Positions 13,380 through 24,659 of a DNA stretch of 64,000 nt are shown here, in pieces; position 1 is the stretch's first letter; the number at the start of each line of letters is the position of its first letter. The position numbers were made by a program, and so were the translations under genes. This DNA comes from Nageia nagi (Eukaryota > Pinophyta), in assembly GCA_050084985.1 (NCBI GenBank), contig JBITNC010000001.1, positions 166,408,001 to 166,472,000 on the forward strand, in the 5' to 3' direction. The notes beneath the pieces are model-generated. The model was given only the letters and a program-made list of their open reading frames with translations, ran no database searches and was not told the DNA's origin.

Positions 13380-14300
13380 ATGGCTAATGATAATAACAAA
13401 AGAGAGGAAGAGCCATTGGAGATCTCCTTTATAATTAGGATACCAAATCAAGAAGCATTTATAAATAATATATCTTCATTGATTCTCTTAACCTTGAAGG
13501 TAACCATAATAAAATATTCAGATATTTTTCTATTTGAATTCAATGATCTTTCTCCAACCTATGACTATGTGAAGGATGCGTAAAATTTAAAGTTATTTCC
13601 TACCACATTAAAGGGAGTAACTCTAAGATGTATTATAGGAATTATTAAGAACTTCATTACTAGCTAGGATCTAATGAAAAAGAAGTTCCTAGAGAAATAC
13701 TAAGACTATTTCCATTCGATCAATGTCAAACATGAAGTGTTTAGAATGATCCAAAAAGAATTAGACCCATTGGAAGATTACATGGAAAGATTTGACTTCA
13801 TGACTCAAAGAGGCAAAGTTAGAATAGAAAAGGACATCTTGAAAAGTGTTTTCCTAATGGGGATAAGATATGACTACCTAAAAGCTTTAAATTTTATGGG
13901 AGGAGGAGATATCTCAAAGAATTCAATCAATGATATTTTTGATCTTTGCAAAAACTATTCCAAAATGAGAAGAAGCATAAGACCAAATACGTTTATCAAA
14001 AAGATAGTAGGATGAATTATAAAAAATAAAATCAATGATTTAATGTATAATCTAAAAATAGACATCCTAATCTCTATCTCCAATACATTAGACACCCTAC
14101 AAACCAAAGAAAAGGAACCACTTGTAGTTTGTTATCCATGATGTAATAAGAAGCATGCTTTACATGAATGCCTAGCTAAAAAAATAAATATTTGCTCCAT
14201 ATACAAGTTGGATCATGAGGTTGAAACTTGTCCAATACTACCCAACATCAAGATGGCCATTACAAAGGATATTTGTTTCATTGGAGCTAGATAATCACAT
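13380..14300 (+). pseudogene. G1: gag (capsid and zinc-knuckle remnant)
   Basis: A start codon at 13,380 opens MANDNNKREEEPLEI. The frame reads through plant gypsy capsid motifs: FNDLSPTYDYVKDA, LKLFPTTLKGVTLR, then EVFRMIQKELDPLEDYMERF and FLMGIRYDYLKALN with GGGDISKNSINDI. A degraded zinc-knuckle region follows near 14,130-14,260 (CSIYKLDHEVETCPILP, normally CSxCxSxDHxTExCP). Stops at about 13,581, 13,668 and 13,701 break it. Gag forms the particle and binds RNA. Domain order and spacing match the family well; the pseudogene status is certain from the stops. Confidence 0.85.
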
Positions 14301-15089
14301 CAATTACCTTTTGATATGTATAAAATTTCTCCTAATATGTTTTTTACTCCTCAAAGTAAATAGAATGCATGAGATCTAATGAATCTATTGGGAAAATTTG
14401 ATTGGCTTAACCAATATAATTATAAAAATTATTGGTTAAATTATTAGGTTGGTTGGAGAGGACAAAATCCTAATCTCCAATAGTAGTTCTCTTAATAGAA
14501 CTTTATTCCTACTCAGCAACATGTAATCATATTCCCTCCATAATAGAAATTCCCATAACAAAATTTTATCCCTCCTTAATAAGTAGCAATCATACTACCC
14601 CCAAACCAAGAATTTCATAAACAACCTCCATTATCCACCCAAGCTAATGATAATCCCAATAATAAAAAATGCTTATAATACTAAGGTGGATAACATAACC
14701 CAATACAATGTTAGTGTTATAGATTGCAATGATATCTAGTTATACTTAGGAAAATCCCTTAATGTACCACCCTCACCCCCACCACCACATTTTCTTAGGG
14801 TAACTAAAAATATTGAAGAAGAGCTACCACCAATTCCCTCTACATCATTGGATAACACTACTGAATCCTCTCCACCCATATAGCCTCCATTCTTAGACTA
14901 TCTAGAAGAACATCCTAAATTGGTGCCAAATCCTATCTTTGATCTCTTGGAAGAGCTAAAGAATGTAAATATCTCCATTACACCTATCTAAGAAATCAAG
15001 GATATCCCAATTTATGCCAAGATAATCAAAGAGCTCTATATCAAGAATCCTAGATGAAAGAGAAAGAATTCAACACTAGTTCATGTGGT

Positions 15090-15530
15090 TGAACAACTGA
15101 CAGATCTAATGGCCTAAAAAATATATGATGCCAAAATATAATGATCCAAGAAGCCCAGTAGTAAGTTTTAAAATTGGTGGTCATCAAATTAATAATATTT
15201 AGATCAACTTGGGTGTAGTAATCAACATCATAACTTAAGTATCAATGGATACTATTAGCCTCATGGATCTTTAGAGAACTCCTGAAGTGTTGTAGATGGA
15301 TGATAGGTCAATAGTTAAACCCCTAAGGATTATAGATGATGTTATAGTCAACATGGATTCTTGGGAATAACTTATAAATGTTGTAGTTTTTCAACCAAAA
15401 ATGGTACTAGGAGGATACCCACTCATCTTAGTCAAACCTTGGATGGCAATAATTGATACTTATATAGGGTGTAGAAATGGTAATATGAAAATATATGATG
15501 CCATCAGGAAGAAGTAGCTCTCTTTATTTT
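15090..15530 (+). pseudogene. G1: aspartic protease remnant
   Basis: The translation shows INLGVVINIIT, corresponding to the IDLGAxINVM active-site region of this lineage. It is followed by RTPEVL, DRSIVKPLRIIDDVIVNMDS, then LGGYPLILVKPWMA (usually LGGHPLILGRPWL) and YIGCRNGNMKI. This is the C-terminal architecture of retropepsin-like proteases in plant gypsy elements, which cleave the gag-pol polyprotein. The usual catalytic aspartate is changed (N in INLG, an apparent G-to-A change) and stops occur, so it is dead. Confidence 0.75.
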
Positions 15531-15989
15531 TCCTATCCCAACCAGTAGAGTATAACCCTCACATGTGGTATCATGACTAGATTGATTATGATCTCACAAC
15601 CATCATTACAATTCTCACAACAAAAGATGAAGAACTTCCAAAATACATGGTAACTCCCTAGGCCACCTAGGATACCCAATATGAAGAATAAATGATCAAT
15701 GATCTCAAATGCCCATTAAAAATACCTCTCCTAATGGAAATAATACAAAATATCCATGAATGGATCCCATATCCTTGTGCCATTACAAGAATGATGATAG
15801 ATGCATTGTCCATGGATATGATGAGCACATAAATGAAGCAAGTTCCATTTCAACCTAGAAAATTATTGAACATTAACAATAATCTGACTCCTAATCAAGA
15901 TAATCAAATCATGAGGCTACTTACTAGGTACCCTAATGTATGTGCATGGGATTACAAGGACATGTAAGGTATCCATCCATTCATTTGTA

Positions 15990-17160
15990 CTTATCATACA
16001 TATATTAAAGAGGGATGCTATCTAGTTCACCAACCATAATGTAGAATCAATCCTACTATTAAACAGATAGTAAAAGATGAACTTCAAAAACTTATATATG
16101 CATGTTTCATTTACCTCATTTTTGATGGTCAATGGCCCTCTTCCTGTGTGATCATCCCTAAAAAGAATGGGAAATGGTTAATATATGTGGATATAGAGAA
16201 CTTAATAAGGCCACAAAGAATGATTACTTCCCATTTTCATTCATTGATCAAGTCTTGGACACATTATCTAAGAAGTAGTACTTTTCATTTCTTAATGGAT
16301 TTAGTGGGTATAATCAAATTTAGATTTCTCTTGAAGATTAGGACAAGACTACCTTCACATGTCCATGGGGTACCTTCATGTTCAAATTCATTCCATTTGG
16401 ACTATATAATACATTGACCACATTCTAGCATGTAGTACTATCAAAATTTGATCTCACATATAACTACATGGAAGGCTACATGGATGAATTCATAATCTAT
16501 GGAGATACATTTGATCAAACCCTAAAGAACCTTGAAAACTTCCTCATCTGATGTAGAGAACAACACCTATCTTTGAGTCATGAGAAGTGCTACATGATGA
16601 TGTAATAAGGCATCATACTGGGGCATCATATATCTTCTAGTGGTATTTTAGCAAATCCTAATAAAATTGAAGTCACCACCAATCTATAGTAGCTTAAATG
16701 AGTGACATATGTTCAAAGTTTCCTAGGCCATTCAGGGTACTAACAATCATTCATCAAATATTTTGGTAAGATCATTGCACCCCTTTTCATCTTGTTACTC
16801 AAAGAGGTTGATTTTAAATGGAAACCTAAATTTTAAGAATCTTTCCAATAGTTAAAACACAGTCTCTACACTACCCCTATTCTTCAAGGCCTAGACTAGG
16901 AACATCTATTCCACATACATACAAATGCATCTAACACTACAATAGATGTTGTACTCAAACACAAGGTAAATGTTGAGAATTATATAATTTATTTTATTAG
17001 TAAGAATTTACATGGGGCTAAACTTAATTACACTATCATGGAGAAATAATTCCTTGATGTGGTATACACCATTAATAAGTTTTGATACTACATCACTGGA
17101 TACCATACATATGTACAGACCAATCATTCGGCCATTCAATATCTATGAACAAATCCCTAG
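15990..17160 (+). pseudogene. G1: reverse transcriptase and RNase H
   Basis: Read across one change of frame, the RT blocks appear in order: CVIIPKKNGKWLIYVDIENL (usually KWRICVDYREL), FSFIDQVLDTL, FLNGFSGYNQIxISLED, KTTFTCPWGTFMFKFIPFGL, then the catalytic region as YMDEFIIYG in place of FMDDFxVYG. The second catalytic aspartate is replaced by E. RNase H follows from about 16,900 (FHIHTNASNTTIDVVL) to about 17,150 (TYVQTNHSAIQYL). TAG and TAA stops replace expected Q codons in several places. The pol order and the FIDQVLD motif fit the Athila/Tat branch; inactive. Confidence 0.85.
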
Positions 17161-17399
17161 TGAATGGTCATATTTTTAGATGGATACTTCTATTGCAAGA
17201 ATTCAACATTATCATTATTTAAAAAATATGTAAACAAAATATGGTGGTTAAATTCTTATCTCACCTCCACACATCCATAGATCTTAAGCCAGTACAAGAT
17301 ACATTTCTAGATGAAGATCTCTTTGCACTCTTGATGTTCAACCCATGGTTAATGAATAATGCTAACTACCTAATCATAGGAAACTATCCTTCTCATTTT

Positions 17400-17784
17400 T
17401 ATCCCAAGGAAAATAAATAACTTATCCAACATAACCAACCATACACATGGATTGATGGGATACTATTCAAAACAAGAAATGATTGCATCATGCATAGAAG
17501 CATAAGGGAGGATGAAACATATGATGTCATCCATGTACTCCATTCAGAACCATATGATGAATATTTTGTAGGAAAATCAATGGCTCACAAGATCTTAGAT
17601 GTTGGATATTTTTAGCCCACTTTTTTCAAAAACATGAATACTTTTGTGGGCTCCTACAATAGCTATCAATGAATGGAAACCCTAGTGCAACTGATGAAAT
17701 GATATTACAACCATATATCACATTAGGACACTTTGAGAAATGGGGTTTATATTTTTTCATCCCCATTACACCTACTTTAGATGT
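17400..17784 (+). pseudogene. G1: integrase, N-terminal part
   Basis: The peptide includes YTWIDGILFKTRNDCIMHRS and a degraded zinc-binding domain: HSEPYDEYFVGKSMAHKIL (usually HxxxxGGHFxxxxTAxKVL), then GYFxPTFFKN. This is the HHCC region that precedes the catalytic core. The frame stops matching at about 17,785, where an inverted repeat marks the start of an inverted core segment. In-frame stops are present. Confidence 0.75.
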
Positions 17785-17810
17785 TAAGCAACACATCCTA
17801 GTATGCATGA
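17785..17810 (+). repeat. Left arm of inverted repeat at the integrase inversion
   Basis: The arm carries AAGCAACACATCCTAGTATG followed by CATGA. The reverse complement of 18,246-18,271 reads AAGCAACACATCCTAATATG with CATGA, differing by a single base. A partial extra copy (GCAACACATCCTAGTAAGCA) follows directly at 17,811-17,830, as if repair at the breakpoint duplicated part of the arm. Confidence 0.85.
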
Positions 17811-18245
17811 GCAACACATCCTAGTAAGCATTCTTTCTATGCTGCTGATAATTTAATTCCCACTTATAGTGTAGTATGCAATGTCTGAATCTCAAATTTG
17901 ATTAGAATAAGGGGTTTTTTATCATAAATAATCTTATAAGGAGTAAAGTTTATAGTTCTCTTCCAAGTTGTATTATATGCCCATAGAGCTTCCTTCAAGC
18001 ATGTTGCCCAATCCCTTTGATGTGTAGCTATTATTTTGGTCAAGATGTTCTCCAGTTCTTTGTTTCTAACTTCTATGTGGCTATTGGTATAATAATTGTA
18101 GGGAGTGATTTTCTTATTCTTGAGCTCATAGAAAGAGACCACTATATCTATAACCTCTAAAGTAAATTACATATCTTACTATTTCTCTTGGAGCTCCAAA
18201 CTTAGTGAATATTTCTTTATAAAGGATGTTTACCACCTTCTCTTG
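17811..18245 (-). pseudogene. G1: integrase core segment, inverted
   Basis: The integrase catalytic-core C-terminus lies here on the opposite strand to the rest of G1. The best open run is 18,142-17,864, with LKNKKITPYNYYTNSHIEV (usually HHxSTPYYPQANGQVE), then ATHQRDWATCLKEALWAYNT and TPYKIIYDKKPL. This continues the integrase that breaks off at 17,784. The segment is bounded by a short inverted repeat, so it appears to have flipped in place. The core is thus split and inactive. Confidence 0.85.
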
Positions 18246-18271
18246 TCATGCATATTAGGATGTGTTGCTTA
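18246..18271 (-). repeat. Right arm of inverted repeat at the integrase inversion
   Basis: This is the inverted copy of 17,785-17,810. The interval between the arms holds integrase coding sequence in reverse. Normal-orientation element sequence appears to resume after it. Confidence 0.8.
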
Positions 18272-19260
18272 CCATAAATATCTTCAGCCACATACAATTA
18301 TTTATGGGTCCCCTTTTCAAATGCTTTACTACTTGCAATGCATTATAGGTCCACCCTACTTCCCTTTATCCCACACCCACATGCAATAAGTTGCATGTCA
18401 CATCTAACAAATTGCATATCTCATGTGATCCCTATCATTGACCTTGAATTCCCTTGTATCCCTTTCTATCATATACATGTTACCCTAGTGTCCCTTCTAG
18501 TTTGCACACACATTCTGATAAATATCCATTATCCCATTTATTCTAGTTTATCCCTATTCGCATTACCTACTATTATCCTCCACATGTCCCATATTCCTTA
18601 TATTCCCTTATGTCCCTTTCTCTATACACATCATAGTAATTGCTTGTCAAATCATAATCACTGTTGAAGAGGTATTTCCCATACCACCTATTACATCCCA
18701 CTTACAATATTATGTACCTTTAATGTGTTTTCAACATGCTACTTATGTGTCACCAACATAATTCTCAACACCTTAGGAATTTCCATGTCATTTATTGCTC
18801 CATTTTTCAAGGTGATAGGTATGTGTAGGTAAGATAGTTTTCCACATTAATTGCTGATCTTGTTTACTTTTTAAACTCCAAACATCACATAATTAGTCCA
18901 TTCCATATTAAGCGATCATATATAAATTATACACATAAGGATACACATCATCTTTGAGTTGGAGGAGGTATGTTATAATCTAATTAGCATTAATGATAGT
19001 GATTGATTCATTAAACTACCATGGTAACATAATATTGAGATCAAATTTCATCATCATAAAGGATTAAGGATAGATCACACATATCATACCTAGGATATGG
19101 GAATGATAGCCAACATCACTCTATCATCATAGGCCTTTTGCACAATGAGATGCTCAATTTCTAAGGTGACCATCACCATTTCTTGTTATGATAATATCAA
19201 AATTTACCACCTTGCATGCAACACAATTCAAGTAAAACCACTATGTTTGGAGTAGAAATA
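18272..19260. other. G1 internal DNA after integrase, unassigned
   Basis: No domain is recognised. The first part (to about 18,700) is C-rich on the plus strand with many short pyrimidine words (CATCC, CATAT). The part from about 18,990 begins to read as degraded peptide leading into the extra ORF that follows, for example VANDGTHNQTHLEKYQALPR near 19,270. Confidence 0.35.
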
Positions 19261-20866
19261 GTTGCAAATGATGGTACCCACAACCAAACTCATCTTGAAA
19301 AATATCAAGCCCTACCTAGAATCCATAACCATATTTGATAGAGAAGGATGGATGCATTATTACAATGCAATTTGTGGATACAATACCAATGTTACAAAGG
19401 AATTCATATAAGGTTATGATAATGGAATGTTGAATTCAAAGGCCTCCAAATTTTGGTTTTTGTAGCTAACATAGCATGAGTGACTAGAATTCCAAAAACT
19501 AGGCATAATTAGGTGCAGGAGCTAATTAAGATGGGACCATTTTGAGACACCTTCTTCTAGGAAGGAGAAGAAAACATCTTGTAGACTAGTATTCATCAAA
19601 CCTCATTACTGATGCCATGGGATTTGATCACCTACTTCATCATCAAGAACATAACTAGTGATGGGAGGTATACTTATGTCTAAGGATTCTAGATGAAAAT
19701 TCTCATTCATTTGTGATACTATGAGAAGCTTGAGCATAGAATCAATATCCTATACTTTTTGGTAACAACCATAGAATAAATTATCAACAAATACAAGGAG
19801 GAATGAAAAACTTTAGCTCCCACTTCGCAACCACTTATCATATTACTAGTAATAGATGCCATCAATCAATTACCACCTCTATCACCAATTTCTTGGGATT
19901 CATTATGGACATAAATAGCTTAAGAAGAAGCCTAAGAAGAACTAGTTTAGAGGGGCCAAAAAATAAAGCCCACAAAAAAGGGAGAAAAATCAAATTCCAA
20001 CAAGCACAAGATAGAAGCTAGATCATCACGAACTATGAGTGAAACAAAGAAAAAAGAGGAGAATCCTTAAGAGACTCCTCCTTATACAACCATATCAAGA
20101 AAACTCTTATGAAAGTTATAAGAAGGCCAAGGATGAATTAGGGCATTAAAAGGAAAGTTAAATAAATTGCAAGAAGAATTAAGGAAGATAAGGTGTGAGC
20201 TGGCTAAAGTTAGGGCACCTCCTCCTGTAGAAACCAATAATGCAAAACTAGTGTATATGGAAATGGTTGACCAAAAATTGGGGGAAGATAAGGTAGCTCT
20301 AAAAAATGTAGAGCCCATAGTAGAAGAGGTCCCCATTGATAGTAAGAAAGAGAAAGAGAAAGAAGAGGCACCTACCATAATTAAAGCTAAAGAAAATCCC
20401 ATATTTCAAGAAGGGAAATATTCATAGAGGAATGCAAATGACCCTATTGAGTCTCTAGCATGAGACACTCCTAACCCTTTTATTGGAGTAAGATCAGAAC
20501 TTAAATCCCTTATCCCCCCATTTGATTCAGCTACTATAGTCATCTCAACCTATGACCATGTTGTTGCATTTAAGCATATCATATGTAGTAGCGAGGTTGT
20601 CTTATGCTAGATGCAAGATAAATTATGGTCCAAAGTAAGTAAATTCAAAGAATGAAGAAAAAATTGGAGGAGTTTAAGGAGAAAAAGAATGATAAGGTAG
20701 AGGATACCACCATTATGAGTCAAGAGTTGCACTATGCAAAGGAGAGATTGGCATAGCTCCCTCAACTTTTCAAATAGGTAAGGAAATGTAGACCACCTAC
20801 AAGGTTATATACTTTGATGTTGGATGAGTAGTACTACATGTTTCATATTTCCAAGTTATTTTCTAG
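19261..20866 (+). pseudogene. G1: extra ORF downstream of pol, first part
   Basis: A coherent but frame-shifting plus-strand peptide runs here: EGWMHYYNAICGYNTNVTKE, then GIPKTRHN, ELIKMGPF, LLMPWDLITYFIIKNITS, and an open run at 20,167-20,427 rich in K and E (KKEKEKEEAPTIIKAKENP) that could form a coiled coil. It lies between integrase and the 3' LTR, the place of the third ORF in Athila-like elements. I see no signal peptide or membrane segment, so an envelope role is not supported. The frame is cut by the small LTR element at 20,867 and resumes at 23,199. Function unknown. Confidence 0.55.
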
Positions 20867-20871
20867 GGAGA
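20867..20871 (+). repeat. Target site duplication of small LTR element (left)
   Basis: GGAGA directly precedes the left LTR and recurs at 23,199-23,203 directly after the right LTR. A perfect five-base duplication fits LTR-retrotransposon integration and fixes both ends of the element. Confidence 0.85.
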
Positions 20872-21137
20872 TGTTATGACCCCATAACATGTATTAGGAA
20901 TAGTAATGGTGTTACTCCTACATGCACTATGCATGGGGTTAGTTATCTTATATAAGCTATTTTTAGGGGGCTTCCCTATTATTAAATAAGGAAGAAGAAT
21001 GAGTTGAGTTTTATGTGAGAAGTGATTATCAAGGAGTTTACCCCCTAAAAGAAACATAAGTGATACATTATTGTATGATTAGAGTATTGTTGTAGGAATA
21101 AGGCATAATCTAATTATGATCTGTTAGGATATTAATC
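20872..21137 (+). repeat. Small LTR element: left LTR
   Basis: This 266-bp LTR starts TGTTATGACCCCATAACATG, itself a near-palindrome (TTATG-ACCC-CATAA). It contains AAGCTATTT and GGGGGCTTCCCTATTATTAA and ends before a degraded initiator-methionine primer site. The right copy at 22,933-23,198 has the same length. Confidence 0.9.
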
Positions 21138-21152
21138 TAGTATTAGAGCTTT
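21138..21152 (+). promoter_or_regulatory. Small LTR element: primer binding site
   Basis: TAGTATTAGAGCT immediately follows the left LTR and matches the plant initiator-tRNA-Met site TGGTATCAGAGC with two or three transitions. This shows which side is 5' and that the element is on the plus strand. Confidence 0.75.
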
Positions 21153-22932
21153 TATTTTAGCTCTTGTGGCTAGTTTTGTTGATAGTGTGAGTAGTTTTTC
21201 TTATCTATGAGTGGTTTCTTATGTTGAGTTTTTTTGGGTGATTTTGGATTTTTGAGTGGTTTTAGTTGTAGGGGCAGATCTATGCAGTGCAGGCCCATTT
21301 TATCTTTTTTAGTAGATTTATGGGAGATCTAGAGTCAAATCTTGTGAATGAAAGCAAATCTAATAATTGAATGCATGTATAGTAGTTTTATTGGAAAAAT
21401 ACATCTCAAGAATATTCAAGGATATCATGGTAATTTGGAGGCAAATTCCACAAAGAAATTGGCAAGGGTGGATGGATCCAATTTGTGAGGGTGCTTATGG
21501 GTGGAGGATTTGAAGAATTGAAGGGTTTTTGATGAATTTAAAGAGTCAAAAAAGAAAAATGATCACCATTTATGCATATGGAGGAATATTTTAAAATCCT
21601 TTATGGGTGTTTTAGAAATATCATAATCCATATGTAGTCAAAATTCTAGGTCCATTGGATTTCTATTTTGGGATTTATTGACATTTTAGTGTTTTCACTA
21701 AATTCATAAGTTAGAGTGAAATAAATGGAATTAGATTATGATTTTTGGAGAAAATATTTATATGCATATGAAAAGCATTCAATAAAACCTTTAGATTTTT
21801 TTGAGTAGTATTGAACAATTTGTGTGAAAATTAGTAAAACCTCTAGATCAAGAATTATGAAAAAAAAAAGGAAAAGGAAATAGTCATATATTTTTTGTCT
21901 TGGTGGGTTAGCTCAAAATATTAAAAGGATTATTAGATATATGTCTCAGGAGTTCTCAAAAAATATTTAATAATTTCTAAATTTATATTGACCATTTACT
22001 TTAAAAATAGTGAATTTGTATCAAAAATAGTGGGTGAAAAAAAAATGATGATGGATACTATTGCTCTACCATTTCATACTAATTTTGTGCATCATTATAT
22101 TGATGATTTTGAGGATTTTTGTGATGACTATGTGATGGATGAGAAGTTATCCCTTTAGTTATTCACTAATGGCCTAAGGGTAGAAGTAAAAAAGAATGTA
22201 GTCATGTTTAATCCACCAACTCTAAGAGATGCATATTCACTGGCCAAGTTAGTAGAGGATATTCTTGCATATCTAAAGCCTAATATAGTCATGATGACAT
22301 CCACATGGAGCTAATGGATCCTATTGCAAATTATGAACACCTTCCTTTCACTTATCTTAGTATGGATGATGTGGTGCCAATGGACCCCATTAAGGAGCAT
22401 GAGGTACTTCCTTAACCTTGTATCCATACTAATGATGTGGCTTCTAAATGTTTGAGTCCATTGGAGTGGGTTGTAGAGTGCAAGGATCTTTCTCTCACTT
22501 ACATTACTATGGATGATCTTGGGCCATGTGTTTATTTTGAGCACCCACCATAGGAATATTTAGCACAATAGCAATAGCATGGTGGCTTCTTTATAGATTC
22601 TTCTAGATCCTTCTTTTTATTTCCTCCTTAACATCAACATCATCTTTCTTGGAGTGGAGTTTTGATACATGGATGGGCTCATGTTTAGCTTTGGCATACT
22701 ATTGGTTACTATGGCTAAGTTGGACTCCTTGGTTCCCTCTTATATTTTTTATTCATGGACAAATTATATATGTACTTTGTATTTTTGGTAAGCTTTGAGA
22801 AAAAAGCTTATTGAAGGGGGTAAGAATGTTATGACTCCCATAGTAGATTAGGTGTGTGGCATGTATTACATTTTGTTAGTTTGTGTGGTTTGTATAAGCT
22901 TTGAGAAAAAAGCTTCCTTAATGGGGTGGTAA
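21153..22932 (+). mobile_element. Small non-autonomous LTR element: internal region with gag fragment
   Basis: The internal region is only about 1.8 kb and has no protease, RT or integrase. From about 22,080 to 22,300 it reads DFEDFCDDYVMDEKL, FTNGLRVEVKKNVVMFNPPT and LRDAYSLAKLVEDI, which matches the C-terminal half of a Ty3-type gag capsid domain. From 22,300 to 22,560 a loose repeat of MDPI/LPFTYLSMDD-type words follows. It must borrow pol from a relative. It belongs with gag-only non-autonomous elements, larger than classical TRIMs. Confidence 0.7.
22827..22932 (+). repeat. Duplicated polypurine-tract/LTR junction
   Basis: The word AAGCTTTGAGAAAAAAGCTT followed by a G-rich tract and the first bases of the LTR occurs twice. 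The first, at about 22,791-22,845, gives GAAGGGGGTAAGAA then TGTTATGACTCCCATA. The second, at about 22,896-22,950, leads into the true right LTR. The first LTR start is a stub only. The duplication, about 105 bp apart, looks like a failed or repeated plus-strand initiation event. Confidence 0.7.
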
Positions 22933-23198
22933 TGTCATGACCCCATAACATGCATTAGGAATAGTAATGGTGTTAGTCCCACATGCTCTATGCATGGGGT
23001 TAGTTATCTTGTATAAGCTATTTATAGGGGGCTTCCCTATTATTAAACAAGGAAGAATAATGAATTGAGTTTTATGTGAGAAGTGATTCTCAAGGAGGTG
23101 CCCTCTTTGAAGCTGTGTAAGCAATCCATTTGTGTAGAATTAGAGTATTTTTGTAGGAATAAGGCATAATCTAATTATGATCTATTAGGATCTTAATA
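22933..23198 (+). repeat. Small LTR element: right LTR
   Basis: This 266-bp copy of 20,872-21,137 starts TGTCATGACCCCATAACATG and ends TCTTAATA. It is preceded by the polypurine-like TAATGGGGTGGTAA and followed by the GGAGA target duplication. It differs from the left LTR mainly by transitions and in a variable patch at 23,100-23,130. Confidence 0.9.
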
Positions 23199-23665
23199 GG
23201 AGAGATTTGAGATTAATAATTTGTATGATTTTCAAAATATTTTTTATGCTAGTACTGAGTCTCAATAGGACTATCTTTTGGAGTTGTACATGTTTAATTA
23301 TTACCTATCCAAACTTGTTGATTTTAACCCTTAGCCATGGGTAGGTGATGTTCAACTTAAGGAATAAATTAAGAATATATCATGAACAAGTGGAATATAC
23401 CTAAAGGAAGAAGAAGGAGACCCTTATGTTATGGAGAGAAATCCCCATACTTCTAATGCAAATGTAGAATTCAAAGAATGGACCCAAGGATCTCAATATA
23501 GGAAGAGAGTACAAGATATTAGGGCCAAGGTATTAGATAAGGAAACCATAACATTTGATACAGAGTTGGAAACTACCATGGATGAACTAATGGAAAGATT
23601 CTAGACTCTTCTTGTGTATTTAAAGAAAAGGGAGCCTATATCTTAGCCTAATTTCACTAAGGTTG
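23199..23665 (+). pseudogene. G1: extra ORF downstream of pol, second part
   Basis: Directly after the small LTR element the peptide resumes: LLELYMFNYYLSKLVDFNP, then GDPYVMERNPHTSNANVEF, EWTQGSQYRKRV, DTELETTMDELMERF and LLVYLKKREPI. It is one coherent frame with occasional TAG or TAA stops at likely Q codons. The part before the insert ends FHISKLFSRE, so the two halves form one gene interrupted by the insertion. No known domain is recognised. Confidence 0.55.
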
Positions 23666-23960
23666 ACATCAAATTTCACATTATAGGGAGGATTTGTAGG
23701 ATGATATGAACAAATAGTTGTAATGGCATGGCACCAAGTATCATCAGCCTTATACATGGTATCTTATTGATCAATTTGACTAGATGTTTACCCCCAAAAT
23801 AAAGGATGTTTATCATTAGTGGGACACCATTTCTATTTTTGATGGTTATTACATGCCTAAAACCCAAAGACACTCTACTCCATAAAATTTCAATTATCTG
23901 GCTAAGGCATCCAATTCCTATATTGCATAAGGGAATGCAATAGAATAGAGTTGGGGGAGA
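23666..23960 (+). other. G1 3' untranslated region and polypurine tract
   Basis: After the extra ORF the sequence is non-coding. It ends GAGTTGGGGGAGA (to 23,960) immediately before the 3' LTR, a typical polypurine tract that primes plus-strand DNA synthesis. Confidence 0.7.
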
Positions 23961-24616
23961 TGATGAGTCAATAAAATACATGGTTGTGGACTTTATTATT
24001 ATGCATATTTTGTATTGATGGAGTTCATAAATGGACTAATTTTCCTTATGTGTGAATAGATTAAGGTGTTTTGCTATAGTTTAACGAATGAATTATTTTT
24101 AGTATTTAATTATGGATTTCTATGCTTACTTGCATATATTTATATGTATTTGGATATGGTGGTGGTTGATTTAGTTTTGTAGGTAATTTGTAGAGTTGTT
24201 TGAAGCAATTATCCCACACCTACAATCCATTACAAGTGAACACTCATAGTACCAACAAAGTGATGAGGTGCTTGTAATACATTATAGGTGACTGTATAAC
24301 TAGCTTACACCTAAAGAGAGACCAACAATCATAACTTGTACTGCATGGAGGACCACATCGAGAGAAGTTAAGATGTTTGTACCAAAATCTATGATCTAGT
24401 GCAAGGTTGTTAGTATTATGCTAGTGTCCAAAACTTTTTGTAACCAATATGTAGCATAATGCTTGTAATCATCTATCTATAGTTGAGTTTGCTACTAATT
24501 TCTATTTGTAATATGATTCATTCATATCCCAAATTATTCTATTGTAACCATACAATTCTAAGGATTGCATGCATGCACACACACACACATGCACGTGCAC
24601 ATGCATGTGCACACAC

Positions 24617-24659
<43 letters not shown>
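23961..24659 (+). repeat. G1 3' LTR, first part
   Basis: This matches 11,760 onward: TGATGAGTCAATAAAATAC against TGATGAGTCGATGAAATGC at the start, and continues through AATGATTTTTAGT-like and ATCCCAAAYYATTCTATTG words. It is cut at 24,660 by G2 within a TA microsatellite and resumes at 35,987. Confidence 0.9.

Noticed and set aside
18338-18667. Plus-strand open frame of 109 codons inside G1
   Set aside because: Composition is that of a C- and T-rich non-coding stretch (repeated H, S, L, I, P), with no motif, and it lies between decayed domains.
19261-23665. Envelope gene in G1
   Set aside because: The position fits, but I find no signal peptide, membrane anchor or cleavage site, so only an unknown extra ORF is claimed.
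23676-23981. Minus-strand open frame of 101 codons at the G1 3' LTR junction
   Set aside because: It crosses the polypurine tract and LTR boundary of a plus-strand element and shows no domain.
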